Below, piece after piece: positions 45,301-57,300 of a DNA stretch of 64,000 nucleotides; position 1 is the first letter of the stretch; each line of letters starts with the position of its first letter. The translations under genes were made by a program, and so were the position numbers. The notes under the pieces were generated by a model. It saw only the letters and a program-made list of their open reading frames with translations. It ran no database searches and was not told the DNA's origin. Source of the stretch: Galeruca laticollis (Eukaryota; Arthropoda; Insecta; Coleoptera; Chrysomelidae); assembly GCA_963921935.1 (NCBI GenBank), contig OY998175.1, positions 222,100,517 to 222,164,516 on the forward strand, written 5' to 3'.

Positions 45301-48300
45301 AAATTATTAAATATAGTTCCTCCTATACCGATTAATTAATGAATTTTATTTTTTTTGTAACTTGGAACTATTAGTACAGTACATTAGTATAATTAGAGGT
45401 GGTCTTGACCCACCCACTCTCCGTAGTCGCAATTCATCGCATTTCTAAACTTATGTCCGTTTTTGGCTAATTCTGTTTTTATTTCATTGATGTCTGTTGT
45501 ATGGTCTAGGTGTTTGATGACAATTTTGTGGGCACGCTCCTCTTTAAGTTGGTAGGTGTGGTGTATTACGTTTTTGTCCCGCATGTATCTTATTATTTTT
45601 CTGTATGTGTCTGGTGTATGACAACTTATCTTTACGTGTTATCTGCCAGAGATTTTGTGATGCTATTGTATTGAGTTATTGAATCATTTCGTCATATTTC
45701 ATTACTCCATAGACGTATATTGCAGGTGGTTTTAGTGTTCTATTTACACTTTCGTTAGTTTTAGTAGCTTCTTCTTCTCCTACTTCTTCATCTTGGTGTA
45801 TTAAAGAACTAAATTTGTTATTTGTTACTATATCTGATGGTCTATCGATTGCAGTAATTTTTCTTCTTTTTGAGCTTTTTTTAACTACTTGCCAAGGATT
45901 TTCTTTGGAACAATTATTTTGCTCATTCTCATCAAATCCTAGATGTAAATATCAAGTCATTGGTGAAAATTCGCTATAGTTATGCCCATGAATGAAATAT
46001 ACTTACAATTTAAAGCGTACACGCGCTTGAATATAATTGTAATAAATGCGAATATCAAATAGGAAAACAGTAACTTTCAGAACACACGGTAAAATATATA
46101 TTTTATTTCAAATATAATAAAAGTAGAATTCGACATACTTTTTGTTTATCAAAAATGAGACAGGACCATAACAATTTGCAACAATATAGCAATTAACTAG
46201 GGCAAATTCAAATTATTGTTTTGTATACAAACGGTTAGTAATAAAAAAAATTGAGGCCACTCTAAAACAAAATGCAACCTTTGCAATTCAACACAAAACC
46301 CCGAACAAAATTTGGGGGAATGATGAAAAAGTAAGTTCAGAGCAGACAGAACACAGAGTCGGGCGAAAAACGCGAATGGAAAAGTCCTTGCCTGTCACGG
46401 TAACGGGTATCAGTTTTTTTAGTGTTCGCGGGTTCATAGAGAGAAGTTCTCTCCGTTGTGTCAGGGCGTCAAAGCGATACTCAGATATCCTTGACAGCGA
46501 ACGCTGTCCCCCTGAGAAAACACAAAACTGGAAAAACTCTCTCCCCGACCGTGATCCAGCATAGCTCGACACCGGGTGCTAGAAATTTAGCGTTATCCGC
46601 AGTTTCTAGATAAATATCGAAAACAGTCAGTGAGCAGAGACAGGAGAAGGGAAGTTTTCCACACAGTAAATTTTTGAACAAGTCTAAGATTTTTTTCCGG
46701 GAAAGATTTATTTATTTTTTTCGTGCGCTGGTTCTTATCTTGATATTGATAACATAAATATTTGCATAGGTAGAATATATAACAGTTTTTTTTCACTGTG
46801 TTATTGGACAAGTTCATAGGTTCAGTTAAATCTGTAGGTCCTGACTCATAATTTGGGCACCGCTCGTTATATAGAATATAATTTTATCATGTGAGATAGT
46901 ATAGTAAGATTTTACACAAGATTGTAGGAACGATTTTTTTCTTTAGTGTATATGTAACTTGACAGGATTTAGGTATTATTTATATTTTTGGTGTCACATA
47001 ATTCTCACCCACCCCGTAGATAGGCGTAAGTAAAGGTTAAAACAAGGCTAATTGTAATTTGTATCATTTGCCCGGAGCGTATGATTTTGTCTCTGTAGAA
47101 TCAGGTTATCATTGAATTTCCGCCACTATTAAATAATTTTGGTTTTTCAGATGCGGTTATATCATTTACTCATATCTAGCGAAATAAATAAACATTATAG
47201 TTTATTCGGAGGAAACAAAACTGCAACTCGGAAATTTTGTTAATACACACTGAACTGTTTACTGATAAGATTTATATCAAAATCAGCAGGATTATAATTC
47301 TCTACTTTCACATTCTGTTTACATAAAGTACAATGACATTCGACAAATAGGAAAATTAGCAGCGGTCGATTACCTTTATTGAGATAAAAAAGGACACGCA
47401 GCATTTTGTACAACGTTGCCACGAGTTATAAACTAGATAAATATAATTTGAAATGAACAGAAATTTATTTATAAATATTTCTTGTTACTAATTTCATTCA
47501 TAAATAATATTGCTTATACTATATTGTGTATAATCCATAACTCAACTCGGCTGCTTAAATTTTACTTTTTACATTTCGATTGTGTCACAAATCGGTAAAA
47601 TTTGATTGAACTCTCAACAATTTATGGTTCGACTTTATAAAATTCTTCGTATTGAATTTGTTTTTAATTACAGCAAACTGGTGCCTATAGAAGTCCAAGA
47701 CCAAGTCCACAATCTTCACCTAGTCCCGGTAGACATTCAGCTCCATGCAGTCCGGGTGCTACTAGTCCTTTACCTAACGAATATCACATACTCAATCAAC
47801 AAACATCACAGTTTCAACAACATTTCGAACAATTATCAATGGTAAGTACAGAGCAAATAATTATTTCATTTTAATATTAAATTTAGCTAGGAAATCCGGA
47901 CATTTTATTCCACGTTTCGGAGGTGGCATCTTACAAAATGGATAAGTAATACATTTCACTTGGTATTTTAAATGTTTTCGTATACTAAAATGTTGATTGA
48001 AATTGTTTGTAATAGAGGTAAACAGTATATTTCATGGTCATTTGTCAATAATTGATCCGGCCCTGCTGTTTGTTTACATCGCCGAGCGTAGCTGTCATAT
48101 TACATTTCCTAGAAATTTCGAGATGCTTGGCCTGGATAAATCTAGATTGTTCGAATCAAGCCTGGTACGTCACATTGCCAATATAAACCCCACAACGTTA
48201 TCAAGACAGTTTAGTTCAGTCGAGTAATCAAGTCAATATTGTGAATATAAATGTTTGTGTTTTATATTAATAGTGTTAAGTGAAGATAACTGTTAATATA

Positions 48301-51300
48301 TTGAAGAGCCTCACTGACAAAAGGAAAACAAGTATTATTAGGTGCTGGAATTGTGGTTAACTAGGACATTTCGTGCAAACTCTCTATAATCCAGTCAATG
48401 AATGCTCAAAAAAAGTATAGAAGATAATGTTTGGACTAGTTAGGAGGTGAACATATCAAAAGTCCCTGTCCGTAGTCTTTGAGTCGGGGGGAGAGAGGTT
48501 TCAAGGTCCCATTTCGCTTAAATCTTGGAAACTATGCGTTCTAGCGAAATTACCACTCTATACAAAACGAAAAGTGATTAAATTTGCTACAAATTTTAGC
48601 CTCACGTTTTTTACACTTTTTGGTCGTGTAATTCTTCAACTATGCACCCAAGATATAAATGCCGCCCAGTGGGTTGTACAACATTAAATTCAGTTGAATA
48701 GTATATATTTAACTTTACTGTTTTATTTATTTTTCGTTGAAATGTTAAAACCATGCAGATTTTGAAAAAGCCCGTCAAAACAAGGAAGCAGCTGACATTG
48801 CCAAGCTCACCGATTGTTTTGAGTAATTTCCTTCCTTCCCAGAGACCAGTGACATCATATCTGTCGCGACAGGAGTTGTTGGATATACAACGATCACCTG
48901 CTACAATGCTGTTGCAGTTGTTAAGCAAGCAATGGCTAAAAAAGTAAATTCGGTATTCTCTAAAATCAAATTTTCTCGAAAAGATCGAGCTGTTCCCCCG
49001 TGGACAGTGAGCTCATCGATCAAAATCAACGGGGGACTCATTCTCGCTATTCTGATGTATATCCATCAGCAAAAAATCAGACGATGATTTAAAGCTGTAC
49101 ATGGAATACTAATTTGCCCCGTTCATATTAGCCCTATTCAGGGAGAGTGGGATGAGGAAATCGATTAAATAAGAGCTGTACAACATATTGAATACTACGG
49201 CCAAGGATGTACGTGTCGTATTTGACGGAGGGCTCCTCCTCCATAAAGTGATTTATCACGAAAAAACTACAATAGATGGAAATGTACTGTAGTTTTTTAT
49301 GGCTGTTTCTTATCAACTTCCAGCAAGTAGCAGAACAGCAAAGGCACTATCGACTCAGCAAATTTGATGACATCCATTTTACCGAAGACACTGAGATAAA
49401 CGTCAAACAAGAACACAAAAGCAGGCTCATCAATATGCTTAAGGTGAAGCTTGAGGACTGTAACGGTCATTCTCCGTTACTTGTCGGTTTGACTGACACC
49501 TTTACTACAGGTAACGGGTTGCCTCGAGCGCCAGATTTTATCGTGGTATGCTTCGGGCAGCGTCAGTGAAGATTAAAAATACTCCAGGGGTCACTTTTGG
49601 TGGTGACGAACGTGCTGCGGTCAGTCGGGCAAATTTTACCTGCCTTCCTAGGTCCGGAACCTGGGTATTTGCTGCTCAAATTCCTTACCTTACACAGAGC
49701 GGCCGAAGTATGGAGTTGGGTGAAAGTAATGAAGCAATCACAGGCTAAATAAAAACAATTAGATTTATTGGGTACAACGGAAAAACAACAAAAACAATCC
49801 AATCAGGTCATTAACTATATATTGGTCAGGCGAAAGCAACAAGCGGGGCCAAAACACTAAAGTATCTATAAGCGGAATCTAAAGGGTAACTACGCAAGCG
49901 GTGTGCAAACGGCACAGGTGTGTAAAGAGCGGAACCAGTATGAAATGCAAGCGAGGCTCTCTATCGGTCAAAGCTCTACTTTAGGGGTTACAGTTCTACA
50001 GTGTCGCGGTATCAAACCCCGTATGCGCGACTATCAAATCTGCATCCCAAATGACAGTTTCCTCCAATCGGTGAAGCGTGCAAGCACAGCGACCCCAGTG
50101 GCAGCTTGCCTTCTCTTGAACGGTTGTCGTAAGGGCCAGACGTGACTACCACTGAAGCGTGAAAGCACAGGGACTTCAGTGGCAGCTTTTCTCCCCTTGA
50201 ACGGTTGGCTTAAAGGCTCAAACTCGGTGGACGAGAACCATATACCTGTAACTTTGTTACAGGGCAATGGGATCAGGACCCTTCAAGCGGAAAGTGATGC
50301 GGACGTTTTGATCGTAGATGCGGCTGTGGAAATGTCCGAAACAACAGCTGTCGGCATTGTGGTTGAGGATGTCGACATCGTAGTCCTCTTGATGGCTAAA
50401 TCTGATGCGCATAAGGACATTATTTTCATCAAGCCTGGACATGGAAAGATAAGAGATTGCTTCTTCTCATCCCAAGAGCTTCAGCAACAAGGTTTCAAGC
50501 ACGTGCTGTTTTTGCACGCCTTTACTGAAAGCGACACAGCATCTTCCGCATTTATAAAAAGCAAAGTCGTATTTGCGAAGTTGTATCTGAAGTCGTCAGA
50601 GGTCCAGAAAGCGGCAGCAGTCTCTTCAGACCCTTCCTGCACCACCGCCCAAGTACAATAAGCAGGTGAAACCTGCTTTTTGAGGTGGTATGAGGCGAAA
50701 AAGGTATCCCTCAATGCCTACATGTACAAGTCATTCTTGAAATAGATGACCACCATCAAGCCTGATATCTCTTGTCTTCCTCCCACTGAGTGCGCTGTAA
50801 AACAGCATTCCCTCCGAACATTCCAACAAATTCAGCTATGGCTGGGAAATGACCTGCCTCCTCAGGTGTATTGGTAGACGATTGAGAACAATTGCCAGGT
50901 CCCAGTGCACAGTGCCAGATATCTTGAAAATGAATGTCTGCTAATGCACGAAAGACTGTGCTAGCGCAAAGTGTGGCTGCAAAAAGTAAGCCTCAAATGT
51001 TCGTTATCACGTCAAAATTGCCAGGGGAACTACCTGAATGGGGTCCCTCAAGTTGACTCCCAAGATGAAGAAGAACATGAGGATCCTCTGACCTTTTCCC
51101 TAAAGAGGTCTGATTGAGAAGATATTGGGAAAAAGACGATGAAAACGAAGACGAGGATGAAGGTCCTTCCCACCCCCCGAAACAGCAGGAAATTGACCCA
51201 ATGGTATCTACCGTTGTAATGGTTTACTTTAATTCACTTTTCTCGGTCAATAATCTTTTTAATTTAATGGTTGAGATTTGAAAAACTATTCCAATGTTTT

Positions 51301-54300
51301 ATAGACACTATATGCACAAACATGATCATAAAAAGGTCTAGATCATATTTAAGTGTGAGGAACCTGGTCAGGGGACCCACAAGATAATCAGATTATCTAT
51401 CGAAATCATTTGAAGAAATCAAATTCTGCGATGATGGAAAAGATTTTTTAATTAATTATGTTTTAAATATTTTTTCAGCTAAATAAAAACATGCGTACCA
51501 AGTTTTTTGGGTTGGTATGCTTTTCAAGTATGTATTAAATTTTTTTCGCAAACAGGGAAGATGGGACTCTTTGGATTGCCAGCTCCTGAACTAAAAGAAG
51601 AAAAACTCGTTGGTACAGAGAATCGCATAGAGAAAAAGAGTTCTCGAAATAAGTATACGCATCGAGGATCCCACATATTGGAAAAGTCGAGACACCAAGA
51701 ATGTCGCTTTTAGAAAAAGGTGTCAAAGGCGAAGATTTGTATTAAAAAGTGTCTTGGAGGCGTAGACAATACGTATAAAAAAAGTGTGTCTAGGGAGTGG
51801 AAAATATTCGTTTAAAAATAAAGTTTCCCGTGCTTCCACTGCACGAGAGTAGAGTCCAAAGTACTAATAACAACTGTATTCAGCGATGAGTGGGGTTCAA
51901 GGAAGAACAAGAGAATGATCATGTTTTAAAGAAGATAAGTCAATGGAAGAAGAAAATCGTCAACCTACTTGGCCAGACGTGTCAAAACTCTTTCCAATGA
52001 GTACATATACAGCATGGGTTCGGCATCATTTCTTATGTAAAATTACATGGGAAACTGCTAAGATTCAACCTGCACTTTTTTTACTATACCATAGTCATTG
52101 CAAGCGGCTGTGACGCCATGTCAATCTTTAAGAGTGGAGGTATCGTACTGTGGGTGGGAGCGAGTGTGTGACGTAAGCGGTGCGCTCGGAGGTGTGGCAT
52201 CTTTTTTATATTACTGTTCCATATTCTTACATTAAAGCAGAAGATGTCACACTTCGCCCGCTCCATTTACGTCACACTCCCCGCGCCACTTTCGTCACAC
52301 TCCTTGCGCCACTTTCGTCACACTCCCTGCGCCACTTCCGTCACATTCCCTGCGCACGCCGCTTACGTCACACACACTCGCATGCATGCGCCTACCCACG
52401 CGCGTACTCACGCATGGCATGATAATTCTACCACCTAAAGATGGGCATGACGTCACAACCGCTTGCAATGATCTTGGATTCGTAAAAAAAGTGCAGATTG
52501 AACCTTAGCGATTTCCCATGTTATTTTACAGGGAGGAATGAGGCCGAACCCATGCTATATATCTACTTCATTGGGCTGAGTGGGACTCTTTTATCCTAGA
52601 AGAAGACTCGAAAAAGATGTTAGCTCTGAAAATAGAAGATAGCGGGTCATTCCGAAGATTAGGATAGCAGAAGTACTTCGTCAGTTACATGACAGTACGT
52701 CAGAAGGACATTTCGGTGTTAAAAAAATCCTTCAGAGAATTCGTGATTGGTTTTATTGGACTTTCCAACGATGTAAAGGACTTGTGTAAGAAATGTAGCA
52801 CCTGTACTGTGAGTAATGGACCTCAATGGAAAAGGAAGACTCCCATGGAACATTATAATGTCTGTAACCCACTTGAGTGATTTGCCTTGGCCATAGTTGG
52901 ACGAATCCCCTTCATGGTGAATGGAAGTCTACGTTATCCCAAATCAAGTGGCAGACGTGTTGATAAAAGAGATTATCAATCAATTTGAAGTGACTTCAGA
53001 TACACAGTGACTCGAGCAGAAATTTTGAAAGCCAATTCTTCCGAGAAATTTGCTACAGACTGTGCGTGAAAAAGCCAGAACAAACAACAGGGTCAGACGC
53101 TTCTGACGACAATTCATTTAAAGTTTTCAAATTGACCCCCCTTATATTGGGACAACCGGTACATGAAATAACAGCGATTACTAGGTACTAAAACATTTCT
53201 AAACATTGACATTTTGAAGCTAAAAGTTGAATATCTTCTAAGAGCAATGAGCACATAAATTTAAATTATTTAACTGATTATATTTTTCATCCTTCTTTTT
53301 TCTTTAATTATAATAAGTTTAGTGAAAATTTGAAACCTACAACTTATGTTAAAACATATGACAAGTTCAAAGTCAAATATGTTTATTAGAAGGTGTGCTA
53401 AAAATGACCAAAAGAGATATTTTACATTTGGTTTCTTGTATATCATTAATCATTTCATCAAGGGTAACGGTATGCGTGTGTTGTCAGGACTGGGCACAGT
53501 TGGTGGCGAGCCTATTGGAATCAGGCTGCACCTGGAGTGCGCAGTTGCAGGTGATTACCTTATCGCATCATATCTTTTTTTATTTCTATTTCGTTTTCTT
53601 TCTGTAGCACATATATACTTATATGTTTTTTTTTCTATACAGTGTCTGATCGTGTGTGGCTTTTAACTGATTTATTTTTTTTTAGTAAGACTGAGTTAAC
53701 TCGTTAGAATAAATAATATTTATCATTGTTATTATTGCTAATTGAATTAAAAATACCTTTCTACAAATAATATACATATGTAAGAATAATAAGGTGAACT
53801 CAATTAAAAATAATGATTCCCGTAATTTTGCACACCACTGTATATATACTAATCAAAACGAAGAAAGAGTCATAAAAAGGCGAATTATTTACTGAAACAT
53901 CCTATATTACAATTTTTTTAATATGCCAGAGTGCTTAATAGAAAGTTTGTACTACCTACAGTAACTTTGCTTGTGATTTTTGTAGTAAGAAAAAATGCAT
54001 GTACGCTAAAGCTCTTTACTTGTTTACAAAACATATTGTAAAAAATAAAGAAACGTGTGAAATTAGTACCTAGTATGCTCCTATCTAACTTGTAAAAGTG
54101 CAGCACCACGACGGAGCATACTTTCAATTAAATTCCGAATCACTTGAGGATCCAGTTGTTCCCATTCTTCCAGGAGAATTTCTTCGATATGCTGAAGGTT
54201 CCGAATGGGCTGACGCTTTTTAAGTGTATCCCAGACATGCTCGATTTGATTGAGGTCTGAACTGCATGCGGGCCATTCCAGAGTCTTAATATTATGTAAT

Positions 54301-57300
54301 GTCTTCTGTTTACATTACGGTTTAATAATAATTTTCCGAAATAGTTAAACAAAATGTATTAGCAATTTCAACCTACATTGAACTCGCGGAATCTGACTAG
54401 TTTGCAGAATATTGTTATTGGTTCGTTTGTTAATATATATATAAAAAAGAATTCCGTTTACGATACACATTATTATGTTGTTTATATTAGACTATCCACT
54501 TTGAATAAAAATGGGAAGAAATCGATCTCCTGCGTTTTACTTTACAATTATGGCCGTTGAGACAACGTTGCACTATCCTGGCAATGTGTGGACAAGCATT
54601 ACCGTACTGAAGAATAATCCTGGACTCATATTCTCTGCAAATGGTACTACATGTGGTTCAAAAACCTCGTCTATATACCTGCGTGCAGTGATATATCCTT
54701 CACGAATCAATACAAGATCAGTGCGCCCATTTAAATTTAGTCCACCCTATATCATGATAGACCCTTAACGTTCACTACGGCATTTCTAAACTCGATCACA
54801 TCCATCAGTGTGTTTAATACAAACTTTTGACTCGTCAGTAAACAGTACATGACTCCATGGTTCCAATCAATGTGTTCTTCATCAAACAATATTCTAGCTC
54901 TGCGATGTTCTCGGGTTAAACGAAGTACTTTTGCTGGCCGTCTTACACAAAACTCACGTTCGTGAAGTCTATTGCGTATTATTTGAGTACTTATTCTTGT
55001 ACGTGTGGTGTCGACAAGTTGATTTTCATGGTCTAACAAGAGACTGCAAAACCTTCCAATTCTAGACACTTTTTGTCACCCCATTGTATACGCTTTTTGA
55101 ACTTCGCTGCTTCCAAATATCAACCCTCGTTGCTGGCCGAGATAACTTTTCCTCCGGACCATTTTCTAGCATAAGTCCACTCCAACACTCTCAATCCTAT
55201 ACACCATTAAAAAACATTCCTCCTTGACACTTTTCTTCTCTGTTCTACACACTTTTTCCACTTTACTGTTTCTCAGCTGACCCTCCAAAAACACCAAACT
55301 CAATCTACACGCTGAATTACCACCCCCAACCCCGCAGAGGAAACTAATCCTACAGCAGGGCAACCAAAACAAAAGAACAATTTCAACTTTTTAAATAAAA
55401 ATCCCCTTTCTATCACAAAATCATTTCGAACTTCTCCCCTTCTCTCTCCCTCCAGTTGATTTTGGAGCATTGTAGCAGTGTTTTTACAGTTCCTGGTAGC
55501 CCAAAATCTTACCAGACGGTTCTCTTTCAGAAGTAGCTCTTGCATAGGGTGGGTAAGGTTGTCTTCTAACAACGCCATACATATCATAACTTTCTGGTTA
55601 TTTGTCGCTTCAAATGACTCTACCCACACTCTAGGCCTTTGTGGCCTACCAAGCAATAAAATTAAATGCTAAAAAATTTACACTATTAACTTTTATGCCT
55701 GCAATATTAAGAAAACTATTGATAAGAATAGATTTTTGCTACATATTTCTAAATTGGAATATATTTGCTAAATTGACACAAAATTTCATGTTTGTATTCT
55801 GTAACAGAAATAAACTTGAAAACTAGAAAGAAGTGACTCCGCTTTCGTTTTGATTAGTTTACAAAGCATTTCATTGAAAACTATTCACCCTATATAATAA
55901 AGGCGCCACTTTTATTAAAAAAAATATGTATTTTTTAATTTTTTTTAATAAAAGTGGCTCCATCAGAGATAGTTTTGACTGAAATGCTCTATAATTTCTA
56001 ACCGCACAATTATTCTATAAAACTCTTATTTCTATAAGCAATAATAATGTTGATAAGGGGATCGGTCATTTCTAATGAATAAAAGCCTTGTACTGGGTGA
56101 CCAAACTTGAAATTACTGTCATTAACAAATTACAGCAAGATATATTACTTTGGGAAAGTGTATATTATCCGAAAGATAGAAATTTTCAATCTGGCTTATT
56201 TTTCTCAACCAAGAAACCTGATTTTTTTAATGTTATATCATTATTACTATTTACGTCATTGAATCTGATATTTTACGAAAATATATCAAAGGGAAGAGCC
56301 CATCCTACGTATCAAACTTCAATAATAAGTGGTAATGAAGAGAAATGGAATTTGGAGGACACAATTCTGATGCAAATTGGAAGTCTTGTGATTAAATTTC
56401 TTTCATCTACTGATACTATATTTTCCAGAAAAAATGTCTAGTACAAGTCGTCATCATAATCAGCACAAATATTTTAATGCAATAAAAATAATTCTAGGTC
56501 TGTAAATTATAAGTCTAATGAAATATAGAGTGAGGTTCTATACATTTATTCTCTACATAATTATGAATGCAACTAAAAATTACTGAAACAGTTAAATTTT
56601 TGTATATGAAACTGCACTTTCTGGATAAAATTATTCACCTGCATCTTCAACTCCCTAATGGTAATAACTATTATAAAAATTTTAAATAAAAATGTGATAC
56701 CGCGTTTAAAAGTGTATTCCATTCTCAATTCAGCAATGTAGGAGCTTTTTTAATTTTGGACGTTGGTAACAAGAAAAAACAATTAATTTGTACTGGGTAT
56801 CTCAGAAACTATTGATCGCACAACTTTGGGAAAAATAACAAAGTCGCATACGAGAAACTGATGGAAATTATATTCAAGCTTATCATCCCACCGCTATGAG
56901 TTCCGCCGCTGGAAAACTGAAATTAACACGTTGTGTGTCTGTGGTTCTTCATTAAATATTATGGTCAATAGTGATTAAAGCTTTTAAAATTTACTAAATA
57001 AGTACATAACGTTAAGGTCAGCAACGATCAAATATAATTAAGGAAAAAATCCAATATTTTATAGTGTTTTGTTTTAAGTATTGAATTTACTTAAATAATA
57101 CTTTTCTCTCAAGTTAAGAAGTCAATTTATTTACAATTATATACATAAAAAGCAGTTACCTACAGCAAGTCTATAGCCAGATTGAGAACATTTATACAAA
57201 AATAGAGAACCTTAACATGGGTGATCAAATAACATCTGGCTCGACCTTATGACACCACTTTCGACCTTTTCTTGGTAGAAAGCATCAAAATACAATTAAA

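Larger units (their letters stand above)
40770..45950 (-). mobile_element. Jockey-like non-LTR retrotransposon, interrupted twice
   Basis: Right to left: ORF1 N-terminal part (45,945-45,393), a roughly 1.1-kb unexplained insert, ORF1 zinc knuckles (44,290-44,000), family F copies 3 and 4, the end of ORF1 (42,225-42,100), ORF2 endonuclease (42,060-41,360) and the endonuclease-RT linker down to about 40,770, where homology stops before any RT motif. The element is old and 3'-truncated. Confidence 0.85.
52011..52556. mobile_element. MITE (546 bp) with about 125-bp TIRs and a CRE-rich core
   Basis: 52,011-52,137 and 52,430-52,556 are inverted repeats beginning AGCATGGGTTCGGC. The interior has a 23-bp minisatellite with repeated CGTCAC. 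It interrupts the gypsy remnant. The target duplication is not clear (ACATATAC against ATATATCT), so the superfamily is open. Confidence 0.85.
51941..53160 (+). pseudogene. Ty3/gypsy pol remnant (integrase start), split by a MITE
   Basis: P-T-W-P-D-V-S-K-L before the MITE (about 51,965) and W-A-E-W-D-S after it (about 52,575) are the linker ahead of a gypsy integrase. L-H-D-S-T-S-E-G-H-F-G-V then D-L-C-K-K-C-S-T-C give the H-H-C-C zinc domain at 52,685-52,815, in two frames. The catalytic core is reduced to scraps up to about 53,160. Integrase joins element DNA to the chromosome; this is far too decayed to do so. Confidence 0.8.

Noticed and set aside
45118..45339. Hydrophobic frame considered as a chemoreceptor fragment
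   Set aside because: No conserved receptor motif; hydrophobicity alone is expected from T-rich DNA.
56088..56441. 117-codon plus-strand frame
   Set aside because: AT-driven composition, no motif, no splice or promoter context.
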